From positions 139,833 to 179,125 of the forward strand of contig JAQULR010000001.1 of NCBI GenBank assembly GCA_028749205.1: DNA of 39,293 bases, given 5' to 3'. Below are positions 1 through 8,288 of the stretch, piece after piece. Position numbers and translations under genes: made by a program. The notes under the pieces are model-generated. The model was not told the origin of the DNA. It searched no databases and saw only the letters and a program-made list of their open reading frames with translations. The DNA is from Acidobacteriota bacterium (GTDB lineage: Bacteria; Acidobacteriota; Aminicenantia; Aminicenantales; Saccharicenantaceae). Positions within the stretch are counted from its first letter, which is position 1, and each line of letters opens with the position of its first letter.

Positions 1-2
1 AA

Positions 3-125
3 GATAAATCAAACTATTCTCCTTCCTTATTTACTAAACTTTTGGCTGAAGAGCTGTTACTTTCTGAGACAGATTTTCAATCTCTCTTGCTGAAGGTTTA
101 TAATATAAACTGGATTATTTATTGA
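3..125 (+). CDS. C-terminal end of an unidentified protein (partial)
   Basis: An open frame enters from the left edge and runs 40 codons to a TGA just before atpZ. The visible tail is leucine-rich and mildly acidic and ends in NWIIY. It has no motif I can assign. The frame is the only one of the three forward frames open across the whole stretch, which supports real coding. It lies 15 bases before the ATP synthase genes in the same direction, so it may be co-transcribed with them, but nothing in the visible part links it to ATP synthase. Confidence 0.5.
   Translation, partial: DKSNYSPSLFTKLLAEELLLSETDFQSLLLKVYNINWIIY
75..104 (+). promoter_or_regulatory. Possible promoter for the atp genes
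   Basis: A perfect TATAAT lies at 99-104, preceded by a poor -35 candidate (TTTCAA, 75-80) with an 18-base spacer. It sits inside the end of the preceding open frame. Transcription would start near 111, about 30 bases before the atpZ start. The weak -35 keeps this tentative. Confidence 0.3.
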
Positions 126-140
126 AAAGAGAGTCTTAAG

Positions 141-416
141 TTGAGGCGATCGACTTATGGGGATTTAAAAAAATTGGCGGCTATTTCTTCATGGGTATTG
201 ATATTGCCTTCCTCCATTATCGCTGGCTTAGCTATTGGGTATCTTCTGGACAGATGGCTGAAGACAGCCCCGTGGATGCTATTAATCTGGACCATACTCG
301 GTATTATTTCTGGTCTGTTAAACCTGTTCCGTAGTATAAGGCGACATTTTGAGGAGGCCCAGAAGAGCAGCCGGGGAGCGAATAATCAAGTTGATTCTCA
401 GGAGAGTGACAAGTAA
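141..416 (+). CDS. atpZ: AtpZ-type F0F1 ATP synthase accessory membrane protein
   Basis: A 91-residue protein with two hydrophobic segments (about residues 15-35 and 43-63). A G-x-x-x-G-Y-L-L-D-R stretch follows the first helix, and a Gly-rich second helix leads to a basic, hydrophilic tail. This is the pattern of the AtpZ / ATPase_gene1 family, small proteins encoded at the head of atp operons and linked to ATP synthase assembly or Mg2+/Ca2+ handling. The start is TTG after a weak purine-rich site (AAGAGAG); the nearby ATG is out of frame. It leads atpI by 18 bases. The family call rests on size, topology and position. Confidence 0.8.
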   Translation: MRRSTYGDLKKLAAISSWVLILPSSIIAGLAIGYLLDRWLKTAPWMLLIWTILGIISGLLNLFRSIRRHFEEAQKSSRGANNQVDSQESDK

Positions 417-434
417 AATCTTTAGAGGTAAGCT

Positions 435-824
435 ATGGCATCAACCTCAATAGAAAATTCAATCCGCCGGGTTCCCCGCGAGACTATTTTGCTGGGAGTA
501 ATTGCTGGTCTGGCAACCGGGATTTTTTATGAACTCCTTTCTGGGATCCTGGTGGTCTTAGGAGCCGGGTTGGCCAGCCTGAGTTTTCTTACCCTTAACT
601 CATTTGTAGATAAATATTTACAGGCAAATAGGTCTGGAATTTGGCGGCGGCCAGTTTTTGTCTATGTTCTTCGGGTCTTGTTGATTTGTCTGATTTTTTT
701 AATTATAATCTTTTTTTTCAAAGGTAAGGTTCTGGCTCTGGTTGGAGGTTTCTCTTTGATGATAGTCTCAGTTCTGATTGAAGCCGTCAGAGGCCTGGTA
801 AGTGTTAAGCAATGGAAAGCTTAG
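435..824 (+). CDS. atpI: ATP synthase subunit I-like membrane protein
   Basis: A 129-residue protein with about four predicted membrane helices (residues 18-35, 38-56, 77-97 and 100-120). The size and topology suit AtpI, the ATP synthase subunit I family thought to help assemble the c-ring. The ATG is preceded by GAGG at 7-base spacing. The 3' end overlaps atpB by 13 bases, which suggests translational coupling. Sequence conservation in this family is low, so position between atpZ and atpB is the main evidence. Confidence 0.7.
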   Translation: MASTSIENSIRRVPRETILLGVIAGLATGIFYELLSGILVVLGAGLASLSFLTLNSFVDKYLQANRSGIWRRPVFVYVLRVLLICLIFLIIIFFFKGKVLALVGGFSLMIVSVLIEAVRGLVSVKQWKA

Positions 825-1558
825 AACATAGTTTACCTCTGGTAGAATTATTCAATTCAGTTTTTGGCCCACCTTTGACTATTCTACTGAGGCTGTTTGG
901 CTTGGAAGTAAAAGACCCCAAGCATTTAATTCCCGATTATTTAGTCATGACTATTATTGTGGCGGTGGTGCTGTCAGTTGTCCTCGGTCTAGCCGGCCGC
1001 AGGCGACAAATCGTCCCGGGCAAAGGCCAGGTAGTGATAGAAAGCCTGATAGATTTTTTTGAAAATACGATTCTTGAGACAATCGGAGAGGAGGGGCGGA
1101 AATACCTCCCGGTAATAGCCACTGTCGGTTTGTTTGTCTTGACTGCTAACCTTCTTGGACTTATCCCTGGATTTATGTCACCTACCAGTAAGTTGAATGT
1201 GACAGTGGGCTGTGCTCTGGTAGTTTGGTTGTACTATCACTGGCAGGGAATCAAGACTCAGGGGTTATTGGGTTACTTAAAACAATTTACCGGAGCTAAT
1301 CCTTTCCTGGCTCCCCTGCTTTTACCTATAGAAATCATCAGCCATCTGGCCCGCCCGGTCTCGCTTTCCATGCGTCTTTTTGGTAACATTTTTTCTGAGG
1401 AATTACTAATTTTAGTTATTGCCTCAATCATTCCCTTTCTGCTACCCTTACCTTTTATGGCGATAGCTATCTTTACTGCAGTAATTCAGGCCTATGTTTT
1501 TGTCCTGCTTAGCTGTATTTATTTGGCCGGGGCCGTGGCTTCTGAGGAAGAACATTAA
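812..1558 (+). CDS. atpB: F0F1 ATP synthase subunit a
   Basis: A 248-residue polytopic membrane protein forming the ion half-channels beside the c-ring. The conserved penultimate helix reads PVSLSMRLFGNIFSEELL, with the essential arginine in SMRLFGN. The PIEIISHLARP segment just before it is also typical of subunit a. The C-terminal helix is rich in aromatic and small residues, as expected. It starts inside atpI, and its TAA overlaps an ATG by one base, but the better atpE start lies 18 bases further on. No atpF or F1 gene follows, so the complex must be completed from another locus. Confidence 0.95.
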   Translation: MESLEHSLPLVELFNSVFGPPLTILLRLFGLEVKDPKHLIPDYLVMTIIVAVVLSVVLGLAGRRRQIVPGKGQVVIESLIDFFENTILETIGEEGRKYLPVIATVGLFVLTANLLGLIPGFMSPTSKLNVTVGCALVVWLYYHWQGIKTQGLLGYLKQFTGANPFLAPLLLPIEIISHLARPVSLSMRLFGNIFSEELLILVIASIIPFLLPLPFMAIAIFTAVIQAYVFVLLSCIYLAGAVASEEEH

Positions 1559-1575
1559 TGAAAAGGAGATTTTAT

Positions 1576-1911
1576 ATGTCTAAGAAAAGCAAAATTTTGA
1601 GCCTGGCAATTTTTTTGGCTATGCTGAGCCTAACTCCCCTTTCTGCTCAGACGATTGACCCGGCCAGGGCTGGGCTTTTTAGGCTATCTTTGATTATGGG
1701 GGCTGTTATCATTACTCTGTCAGTTATCGTCGGGGCCCTGGCTCAGGCTAAAGCTATCAGCTCGGCCTGTGAGGGAATATCCCGTAATCCTGCGGCCGGA
1801 GGACACATAAGAGGGATTCTTATTTTTGGCCTGGTTTTAATTGAAACTTTAGTCATATATGCATTGTTGATAACCATTATCATTCTCATGGTTAAGTGGG
1901 GAGCCTATTAG
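1576..1911 (+). CDS. atpE: F0F1 ATP synthase subunit c with N-terminal signal-like extension
   Basis: A c-ring subunit of 111 residues, about 30 longer than usual. The extra length is an N-terminal hydrophobic signal-like segment (residues 6-24, ending PLSAQ). Two helices follow (about 38-64 and 80-106), joined by the conserved polar loop SRNP. The ion-binding carboxylate is Glu90. Gln57 in helix 1, and Thr91 and Tyr95 in helix 2, match the ligand pattern of Na+-binding c-subunits. The start chosen is the ATG after AAGGAG at 7-base spacing, not the ATG at 1558 that overlaps atpB. It is the last ATP synthase gene in this cluster. Confidence 0.92.
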   Translation: MSKKSKILSLAIFLAMLSLTPLSAQTIDPARAGLFRLSLIMGAVIITLSVIVGALAQAKAISSACEGISRNPAAGGHIRGILIFGLVLIETLVIYALLITIIILMVKWGAY

Positions 1912-1915
1912 GCCA

Positions 1916-1933
1916 GATTATTCGTGAATAATC
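1916..1933. repeat. Perfect inverted repeat after atpE
   Basis: GATTATTC-GT-GAATAATC is an 18-base perfect palindrome that begins five bases after the atpE stop. No T-run follows, so it does not look like a normal intrinsic terminator. It could be an mRNA-stabilising or processing hairpin or a protein site. It separates the ATP synthase genes from the YihY gene. Confidence 0.5.
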
Positions 1934-1967
1934 CGAATCGGCAAGGCAACTCCTAAGACCGGTTTTG

Positions 1968-2867
1968 ATGGCCCTGAGTCTTTTCCAAATATTACGAATT
2001 TCTTTTAAGAGGTTCAATGAAGACCGCTGTTGGACCGCTTCGGTGGTTATTTCCTATTTTTCATTGGTTTGCCTGGTCCCATTAGTAGCCCTCTTTTATT
2101 TTATTGGAGTCAAGATTCTGGGAAGTTCTGAGCTGATAATTCGCAGCTTGAACATCTTCACTGAAGAATTTTTTGCCAGTATGGACCCGGCTTTTTTTGT
2201 CAAGTTGCAGGCTTTGGGCGACAATATCTCAGATTTAGGTTGGTTTGGGCTGGTGGGCTCTTTGGTGGCTGCCTCTATTCTTTTCTCTAACCTGATTTCT
2301 ACTATCAACCGAATTTTCAGGGCACAATACCATAAGTCTTTCTTCTACAACCGGTTAATTGAATATTTGGTTATGATAATTATCGGAATGATTTTATTGT
2401 TATCGATTTCTATTACTGCAGTCTGGACGGGAATGCAAACGTTTTTGCGGGAAAGCCCAACGATCTCCGAATTCATAAATCCCCAAATTATTAATTTCTT
2501 GAATAACTTCTTTTTTCAATATTTACTACCCTATGGCCTAACTTTTATCTTTCTTTTTACCTTATATAAATTTATCCCCGAGACTAGAGTCCATACCAGA
2601 AGTGCTCTGGTGGCGGCAGCGATAACGGCCCTGTTCTGGGAAGTTTTCAAGAGAGGTTTTGCCTTTTACGTTGTTCACTTTTCAGCCGTAGGCCTGGTCT
2701 TATCAAAAATGTTAGCCGGGACCTTGACCTCTGTGATATTTTTTCTGCTCTGGATTTCTTCGTCGCTGGTAATCATGCTCTGGGGAGCCGAGCTGGCGGC
2801 TATTTTAAACGAACGGCTTAATGCTACCGGTAACCCTACTGCCCCCACCAAGGAGGTTCAAGCTTGA
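1968..2867 (+). CDS. YihY / virulence factor BrkB family inner-membrane protein
   Basis: About 299 residues with around six hydrophobic helices. The layout (an N-terminal basic stretch with F-x-E-D-R-C, a first helix near 26-48, and a late [28 protein letters not shown]-type region) is that of the YihY/BrkB family, once misnamed ribonuclease BN. Its biochemical role is not settled. The ATG at 1968 is directly preceded by TTG and no clear SD is visible, so the exact start is uncertain. The 3' end overlaps that of convergent trxA by 10 bases, leaving no room for a terminator between them. Confidence 0.85.
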   Translation: MALSLFQILRISFKRFNEDRCWTASVVISYFSLVCLVPLVALFYFIGVKILGSSELIIRSLNIFTEEFFASMDPAFFVKLQALGDNISDLGWFGLVGSLVAASILFSNLISTINRIFRAQYHKSFFYNRLIEYLVMIIIGMILLLSISITAVWTGMQTFLRESPTISEFINPQIINFLNNFFFQYLLPYGLTFIFLFTLYKFIPETRVHTRSALVAAAITALFWEVFKRGFAFYVVHFSAVGLVLSKMLAGTLTSVIFFLLWISSSLVIMLWGAELAAILNERLNATGNPTAPTKEVQA

Positions 2868-3193
2868 TTGAGGTGTTCAGTCAAGAAACTGATCAGCTGG
2901 TTTTTAGTTAAAGCCCCAATTACTGAATCAACGGGACGGCCCTCCTTAAAAAGAATCAAGGTCGGAATGCTCATAATCTGGTAGCTAGAAGATAGGATCG
3001 GATTTTCATCAACGTTGACTTTAACCACTTTAAGTTGGCCAGCATAGAGGTCAGCAATTTCCTCAAGCACAGGTGCTACCATCAAACAAGGACCACACCA
3101 GGGAGCCCAGAAATCTACCAGGGTTGGTAGCTCAGATTTCAATACCTCTAGTTCGAAATTAGAATCGGTGGCTGGAATAATATTACCTTTCAT
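2858..3193 (-). CDS. trxA: Thioredoxin
   Basis: A 111-residue single-domain thioredoxin, the normal family length. The redox site WCGPC follows DFWAP, and the conserved cis-proline lies in [11 protein letters not shown]. It should reduce cytoplasmic protein disulfides with electrons from thioredoxin reductase, which is not in this window. The ATG overlaps the glgA stop in an ATGA arrangement and has an AGGAGG site upstream inside glgA, so it is probably the last gene of the long minus-strand run. It ends head-on against the YihY gene. Confidence 0.95.
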   Translation of the reverse strand: MKGNIIPATDSNFELEVLKSELPTLVDFWAPWCGPCLMVAPVLEEIADLYAGQLKVVKVNVDENPILSSSYQIMSIPTLILFKEGRPVDSVIGALTKNQLISFLTEHLNQA

Positions 3194-4659
3194 GTAGTCT
3201 CTATCCTCCTAAGATGCATTGCCTTCTGGTAAAGAAGCTTATATCTTTTAATTATCTTTGACCAGGAATGGTTTTCGCTAAAACAGTTTGTCCTTAACCG
3301 GTGCCAAAGGTCGGGGCTGGCATATAAGGTCAGAGATTGCTGCAGACTCTTAAGCAAGGCCTCATCAGAATAATCTTCAAAAATAAACCCGTTGCCCTGG
3401 CCCAAGTCGGGTGAGAAAGGCCGGACTGATTCCCTGAGACCGCCTGTAGCTCTGGCTACTGGAACTGTGCCGTAGCGAAGGCCATGCTTTAGAGTCAGCC
3501 CGCTTGGCTCTTCGAGAGAAGGCATCAGCAAGATATCAGAGCCAGCCAAAAGCTGATGATAAAGGCTCAAGCTGAGCTCTGGCTTAAATCCAAGTCTCCC
3601 TTTATAAACTGTCTGTAGCTTTTGAAAGGCTTGCTCATATATTTCCTCTCCCTGACCAGCTACCACCAGGCGGCAACCGGTAGCCATCAGAGAATTGATG
3701 CTGTTGAGGACCAGATCGATTCCTTTGAGCCTGGCAAGATAACCAGTTAAAACCAACAAAGGAACGTTATCCTCTCCTTCTAACCTAAAGTCCCTGAAAA
3801 GCAATCTTTTACAGATGTTCTTTCCTTCAGGATCATCACCACTAAAATTTGCCGGCAGCAGGGGATCGGTGGCCGGGTTCCACTCTTCATCATCAATCCC
3901 GTTTCTAACGCTATACAGGGGTTTCGTCTTCCTAGAAAAGAAGCCAGAGATACTTCGATTATTTGATAAAACCTCATCCCGGTAAGTTCGGCTAACCGTG
4001 TTGATAATATCAGCGTACATAATGCCGGCTTTTAAGAAGCTGAATTTACCCTTAAAAGCTAACTTCTTAGAATTCAAATAATTCCAATCCAGCCCAGTCA
4101 AACTTAGGGATTCAGCCGGAAATTCTCCTTGGTAGGAAAAGTTGTGGATCGTCAAGACGCAGGCAGTTTTTTTTAAAGCCGGCCTCTTCTGATAAATTGA
4201 CCGCAGAAACATCGGCACCAGACCAGCGGGCCAGTTATGACAGTGGATCAGATTTAGTCTCAATTTGCTCGTTGATAAAAACTCACAGACGGCCCGGTTG
4301 AAAAAGATGAACCGTTCGTCATTATCGGGATAATCTCCTTTAGGAGAGCCATAGAGATAGTCACGATGGAAATATTTAGGCTGGTCAATGAGATAGATGG
4401 TGTACCTGCCGAGGTCAGATTGGTAGACTGTAGCTTTGAATTTTTTTTCTCCAATCGGAACTTGAAGGTCATCGGTTACTATCTCTTTGCCCAGAGATTC
4501 CAATTCTGGCCGACGGTAGTTGGGCAGGAAAACGTTGACTTCCATCCCGGACCTGGCTAAGAACTTAGTCAGACCTGCTGTGGCGTCAGCCAGCTCGCCT
4601 GAGCGGGCATAAGGCGTTAGCTCTGGAGTAACTATAGCAATCCTGGGTTTCTTAACCAT
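3190..4659 (-). CDS. glgA: Glycogen (starch) synthase, GT5 family, with altered donor-binding motif
   Basis: A 489-residue GT-B glycosyltransferase of the GlgA family, which adds glucose from a nucleotide sugar to alpha-1,4-glucan. The N-terminal domain opens with [19 protein letters not shown]. The C-terminal domain carries the family signature [19 protein letters not shown] followed by RATGGL. The usual N-terminal K-T-G-G-L, whose lysine contacts ADP-glucose, is R-S-G-E-L here. That may alter donor use or activity. It lies 82 bases after nadK, and its stop overlaps the trxA start. The SD is weak. No other glycogen gene is near. Confidence 0.88.
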   Translation of the reverse strand: MVKKPRIAIVTPELTPYARSGELADATAGLTKFLARSGMEVNVFLPNYRRPELESLGKEIVTDDLQVPIGEKKFKATVYQSDLGRYTIYLIDQPKYFHRDYLYGSPKGDYPDNDERFIFFNRAVCEFLSTSKLRLNLIHCHNWPAGLVPMFLRSIYQKRPALKKTACVLTIHNFSYQGEFPAESLSLTGLDWNYLNSKKLAFKGKFSFLKAGIMYADIINTVSRTYRDEVLSNNRSISGFFSRKTKPLYSVRNGIDDEEWNPATDPLLPANFSGDDPEGKNICKRLLFRDFRLEGEDNVPLLVLTGYLARLKGIDLVLNSINSLMATGCRLVVAGQGEEIYEQAFQKLQTVYKGRLGFKPELSLSLYHQLLAGSDILLMPSLEEPSGLTLKHGLRYGTVPVARATGGLRESVRPFSPDLGQGNGFIFEDYSDEALLKSLQQSLTLYASPDLWHRLRTNCFSENHSWSKIIKRYKLLYQKAMHLRRIETT

Positions 4660-4741
4660 GAGAAAAAATGATAGCTGTCTCCAGCCTAAAAATCAATCTT
4701 TAGGGCTTAGTCTTTTCAAAAGTGGCCTATAGCTGATGAGT

Positions 4742-5599
4742 TTATTCAGCCCAACCCAGCTTTTCTTTGACTAACTGATAATAACTACGCCTCGGGGAGC
4801 AAACTAATTGAAGAACCAGGTCAGATTTTTTTACAGTTATTACTGAGTTCCTGGAAAGCGTCTGCCCTCTCTGGCCATCAATAGTCAGGTAAGCCTTTTC
4901 TTCTGAAGTCAGCAGCTTAATCTGTATCTTAGAACTAGCTGGAATAAGCAATGGCCGGAAGGATAGAGTATGGGGGCAAATAGGTGTCAAGATTATAGTC
5001 TCAACTTGGGGATGGACTATCGGGCCTCCGGCAGATAATGAGTAGGCGGTAGAACCTGTGGGACTCGATAGAATTAAACCATCCCCTTTTAACCGGGTTA
5101 TTTCTTTTCGGTTTATAGAAATTGACATCTCAATCATCCTGGCTAAGGCTGATTTGTTCAAGACGATATCGTTGAGGCAGATATCTTCCAGCTCCCTGTA
5201 GTTAATCTCCAGCAGACTTCGGTAACTAATAAATTCATTTTTGTCTTTGATAAAAGCTTCCAGAACGGGTAAGGCTTCTGACACCGGGATTTCAGTTAAG
5301 AATCCAAGGTTTCCCAGATTTATGCCGATTACTGGGATGCCTGCCCGGGCAGACTGTGGAGCGATGCTTAACAGGGTCCCGTCTCCACCGAGCACGACCA
5401 GCGCCTGGCTGAGCTTAATTATTTCCTGACGAGAAAAGCCTTTTTTGGATCCGATTTTTTCTGCAGCCGCTTGTTCCAGCAGACAGTCTATCTTTCGGGC
5501 TTGCAGGAAAGAAATAATTTCTTTAAGAATTCTATCGACTCCGGGAGCATGGGGTTTAATCACCAAGCCGATGGTTTTAATTTTCTTAGTTGTTTTCAT
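4742..5599 (-). CDS. nadK: NAD kinase
   Basis: A 285-residue enzyme that phosphorylates NAD to NADP. Diagnostic motifs are VVLGGDGTLL (GGDG), NLGNLGFLTEI and GDGLILSSPTGSTAYSLSAGGP, all in the expected order. The start overlaps the end of tlyA by 14 bases, and an AGGAG site lies about 10 bases upstream of the ATG. The tlyA-nadK order next to dxs and ispA is common in bacteria and supports co-expression with the isoprenoid genes, whose pathway uses NADPH. Confidence 0.96.
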   Translation of the reverse strand: MKTTKKIKTIGLVIKPHAPGVDRILKEIISFLQARKIDCLLEQAAAEKIGSKKGFSRQEIIKLSQALVVLGGDGTLLSIAPQSARAGIPVIGINLGNLGFLTEIPVSEALPVLEAFIKDKNEFISYRSLLEINYRELEDICLNDIVLNKSALARMIEMSISINRKEITRLKGDGLILSSPTGSTAYSLSAGGPIVHPQVETIILTPICPHTLSFRPLLIPASSKIQIKLLTSEEKAYLTIDGQRGQTLSRNSVITVKKSDLVLQLVCSPRRSYYQLVKEKLGWAE

Positions 5600-6377
5600 C
5601 GGGCAGAATCTCCTGAATTATCTTTCTTAAGTCATCCCCTGAAAGGCCTTCCAGGCCAGGTTTAAACCAGGCCAGGAATTCCTGGTTGCCTTTCTGTCCT
5701 AAGGTGGTGCAGGCCAGCAAACCCTTAAATCCAAATCCAAGCCTCTGGACCTGGCTAAGAACATCCTCTAAAACCTCCTGATGGACCCGCCTCTCCCGGA
5801 TAATACCTTTTTTGCCAACTTGATGGCGGACGGCTTCAAATTGAGGCTTTATAAGAGCCAGAACCTCCCCGAAGGGCATGATTGCTTTTACTGCTGGCAG
5901 AATTTTCAAAATCGAGATAAAAGAAACGTCTATCACCCCGATGTCAGGAGTCTCTGGCAGGTCAACAGATTGAAGATAGCGGGCATTTTTCTGGATGGCC
6001 ACCACTCTCGGGTCTTGCCTGAGTTTCCAGTCAAGTTGTTTAATGTTGACATCAACGGCATAGACTTTTCTAGCTCCGAACTGCAGGAGGCAATCAGTGA
6101 AACCGCCTGTGGAAACTCCGACATCAAGAGCTATTTTATTCTGAACCTTTATCTTAAAGGTTTTTAGAGCCTGTTCCAGTTTAGCCCCAGCCCGGCTGAC
6201 ATAAGGAAATGCTTCCCGAATTGCAATATCGGACTCTGACGAAACTAATTGCCCAGGTTTTACGGCAGGCTCACCCTCGACCAATACTTGACCGGCTAAA
6301 ACCAGGGCTTGGGCTTTTTCCCGGCTGGGAGTCAACCCTTTCTGGGTGAGTAGCAGATCCAGGCGAATCTTTTTCAT
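5586..6377 (-). CDS. tlyA: TlyA family rRNA 2'-O-methyltransferase (S4 plus FtsJ-type domain)
   Basis: An N-terminal S4 RNA-binding domain (RLDLLLTQKGLTPSREKA) is followed by a Rossmann methyltransferase domain with the SAM-binding stretch ALDVGVSTGGFTDCLLQFGA and VIDVSFIS. The family is annotated as haemolysin A but methylates 16S and/or 23S rRNA in characterised members. I chose the ATG at 6377 because it gives the usual family N-terminus; a TTG at 6386 would add three residues, and neither has a good SD. It lies a few bases after dxs and overlaps nadK. Confidence 0.9.
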   Translation of the reverse strand: MKKIRLDLLLTQKGLTPSREKAQALVLAGQVLVEGEPAVKPGQLVSSESDIAIREAFPYVSRAGAKLEQALKTFKIKVQNKIALDVGVSTGGFTDCLLQFGARKVYAVDVNIKQLDWKLRQDPRVVAIQKNARYLQSVDLPETPDIGVIDVSFISILKILPAVKAIMPFGEVLALIKPQFEAVRHQVGKKGIIRERRVHQEVLEDVLSQVQRLGFGFKGLLACTTLGQKGNQEFLAWFKPGLEGLSGDDLRKIIQEILPDENN

Positions 6378-6389
6378 CCAACGCAAAAT

Positions 6390-8288
6390 TTAGAGAAGGT
6401 TTTCCTTCTGATAAAAATCCTTTATAGCTTTAGCCAAACTTTCAGGGTCAAGTCCTAAGAACTGTCGAATTTCTTCTGTTTTTCCCGGCGGATAGATTTT
6501 TGCCGGCAGGCCAAAGCTCCTGAAGGCGGGATTATAAATTTCCTGACGATCAAGTAATTCTCGCACCGCGCTGCCAAAACCACCCTCCACCACTCCTTCT
6601 TCCAGAGTAAAAACCACCCGGGATTTTTTAGCCATTTCAGGAATGAGTTTTTCGTCCAGAGGTTTGGCAAATCTGGCATTGACGACTGCCAGAGAAATTC
6701 TCTCCGTTTCCAACCTGCTGGCCACCTGGAGAGCTGTTTGGGTCATATTTCCGTATGCTATTAGCAAGTCCTGGCCTGGTTTTAGTAGTTCGGCTTGCCC
6801 AACCGGGATAAATTGAAAGTCTTTTTGAACCGGAACGCCGAATCCTGAGCCTTTAGGAAAGCGAATAGCGACAGGATGGCCATACTGAAAGGCAGAATAG
6901 ACCATATGGCGCAACTCATTTTCATCTCCCGGAGCCATCAAAATTATGTTGGGTAGATGACGCAGATAGGCAATATCGTTGGCCCCCTGATGGGTAGGGC
7001 CATCTTCACCAACTATTCCAGCTCGGTCCAAGGCAAAAATCACCGGTAAATCCATAAGGCAAACATCATGGAAAATTTGGTCGTAAGCTCTCTGAAGAAA
7101 GGTGGAGTAAATAGCTACTACTGGTTTTAGCCCGGAAATGGCCAGGCCAGCGGCGAAGTTTACCGCATGTTGCTCGGCTATCCCTACATCAAAGAACCGG
7201 TCGGGATTTTCTTCGGCAAATTTATTCAAGCCAGTTCCATCGGTCATGGCGGCGGTGATGGCCAGGATGTCTTTATCAGACCTGGCCAGTTCTGCTACCG
7301 CTTGGCCAAAAATCCGAGAATAGCTCGGGTTGTTCTCTTTGTTAATGGGTTGACCAGTGGTTATATCAAAAGGGCTAGCACTGTGAAACCTTTTTGGATT
7401 GATCTGAGCCGGGCGATAACCTTTCCCTTTTTGAGTGACACAGTGAATCAGAATCGGTCCTGGATATCTTCTGGCATTTTCAAAGGCCTCGATAAGACTA
7501 TTCAAGCTGTGGCCATGAATGGGTCCCAGGTATCTAATCCCCAATTCTTTAAAGAAAATGCCTGGGAAAAAAGTCTTTTTGATTAGGTCTTCTAAGGCTC
7601 TGGCAATTTGAATGAGCGGCCGCCCGATTTTCGGAATTGACCGGAGCACTGATTTTGCCTGATCTTTCACTCTTAAATATGGTTGACCCGAAACTAGATA
7701 CGAGAGATATCTGGAAAGAGCCCCGACATTAGGAGAAATACTCATCTCGTTGTAGTTGAGAACTATTATCAATCTTTCGCGGAGTTCTCCTATATGGTTA
7801 ATAGCTTCATAGGCTGCTCCTCCGGTCAAGCTGCCATCGCCAACCACGGCTATTATATTGTAATCTTCTTTTTTCCTGTCACGGGCTATGGCTAGTCCCA
7901 GAGCGGCTGATAGGGCAGTGGAGGCGTGACCGGTGTTGTAGATATCATGCTCGCTTTCTTCCAGACAGGGATAACCAAGTAGCCCCCCAAATTGTCTAAG
8001 ACGGGAAAAGTCTTTTTGACGGCCGGTGATGAGCTTGTGGGTATAACACTGATGGCCCACGTCCCAGATAATTTTATCTTTGGGGGAATTAAATACATAA
8101 TGCAAAGCCAGCGTCAGCTCCACTACTCCCAGGTTGGAAGCAAGATGGCCTCCAGTTTTAGAAACCGTTTCAATGATTTTGGCTCTAATTTCAGCGCTTA
8201 GTTGATCAAGCTCAGCGGCTGAAAGCCCCTTAAGATCCTGAGGGCTGTTAATAGTAGGTAGAATTTTTTTTAAAGACATGGTCATCAT
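6390..8288 (-). CDS. dxs: 1-deoxy-D-xylulose-5-phosphate synthase
   Basis: A full-length enzyme (632 residues) for the first step of the MEP isoprenoid pathway, condensing pyruvate and glyceraldehyde 3-phosphate. The thiamine-diphosphate site reads GDGSLTGGAAYEAINH...NYNEMSISPNVG. The early DVGHQCYTHKLITGR and the transketolase-like FDVGIAEQHAVNFAAGLA are also present. The ATG overlaps the ispA stop by 4 bases (ATGA). Further in-frame ATGs follow immediately, so the start may shift by up to three codons. It pairs functionally with ispA just upstream. Confidence 0.97.
   Translation of the reverse strand: MMTMSLKKILPTINSPQDLKGLSAAELDQLSAEIRAKIIETVSKTGGHLASNLGVVELTLALHYVFNSPKDKIIWDVGHQCYTHKLITGRQKDFSRLRQFGGLLGYPCLEESEHDIYNTGHASTALSAALGLAIARDRKKEDYNIIAVVGDGSLTGGAAYEAINHIGELRERLIIVLNYNEMSISPNVGALSRYLSYLVSGQPYLRVKDQAKSVLRSIPKIGRPLIQIARALEDLIKKTFFPGIFFKELGIRYLGPIHGHSLNSLIEAFENARRYPGPILIHCVTQKGKGYRPAQINPKRFHSASPFDITTGQPINKENNPSYSRIFGQAVAELARSDKDILAITAAMTDGTGLNKFAEENPDRFFDVGIAEQHAVNFAAGLAISGLKPVVAIYSTFLQRAYDQIFHDVCLMDLPVIFALDRAGIVGEDGPTHQGANDIAYLRHLPNIILMAPGDENELRHMVYSAFQYGHPVAIRFPKGSGFGVPVQKDFQFIPVGQAELLKPGQDLLIAYGNMTQTALQVASRLETERISLAVVNARFAKPLDEKLIPEMAKKSRVVFTLEEGVVEGGFGSAVRELLDRQEIYNPAFRSFGLPAKIYPPGKTEEIRQFLGLDPESLAKAIKDFYQKENLL

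Noticed and set aside
1558-1578. atpE start at the ATG overlapping the atpB stop
   Set aside because: The ATG at 1576 has AAGGAG at 7-base spacing inside the six-codon difference, and it gives a better signal-like N-terminus.
4660-4741. Hairpin AGCC-CTAAA...TTTAG-GCT before glgA as a riboswitch or terminator
   Set aside because: The stem has a bulge, no T-run follows, and the leader is too short for a known riboswitch class.
5781-6167. Plus-strand open frame opposite tlyA
   Set aside because: It is antisense to a clear gene, without SD or family resemblance.
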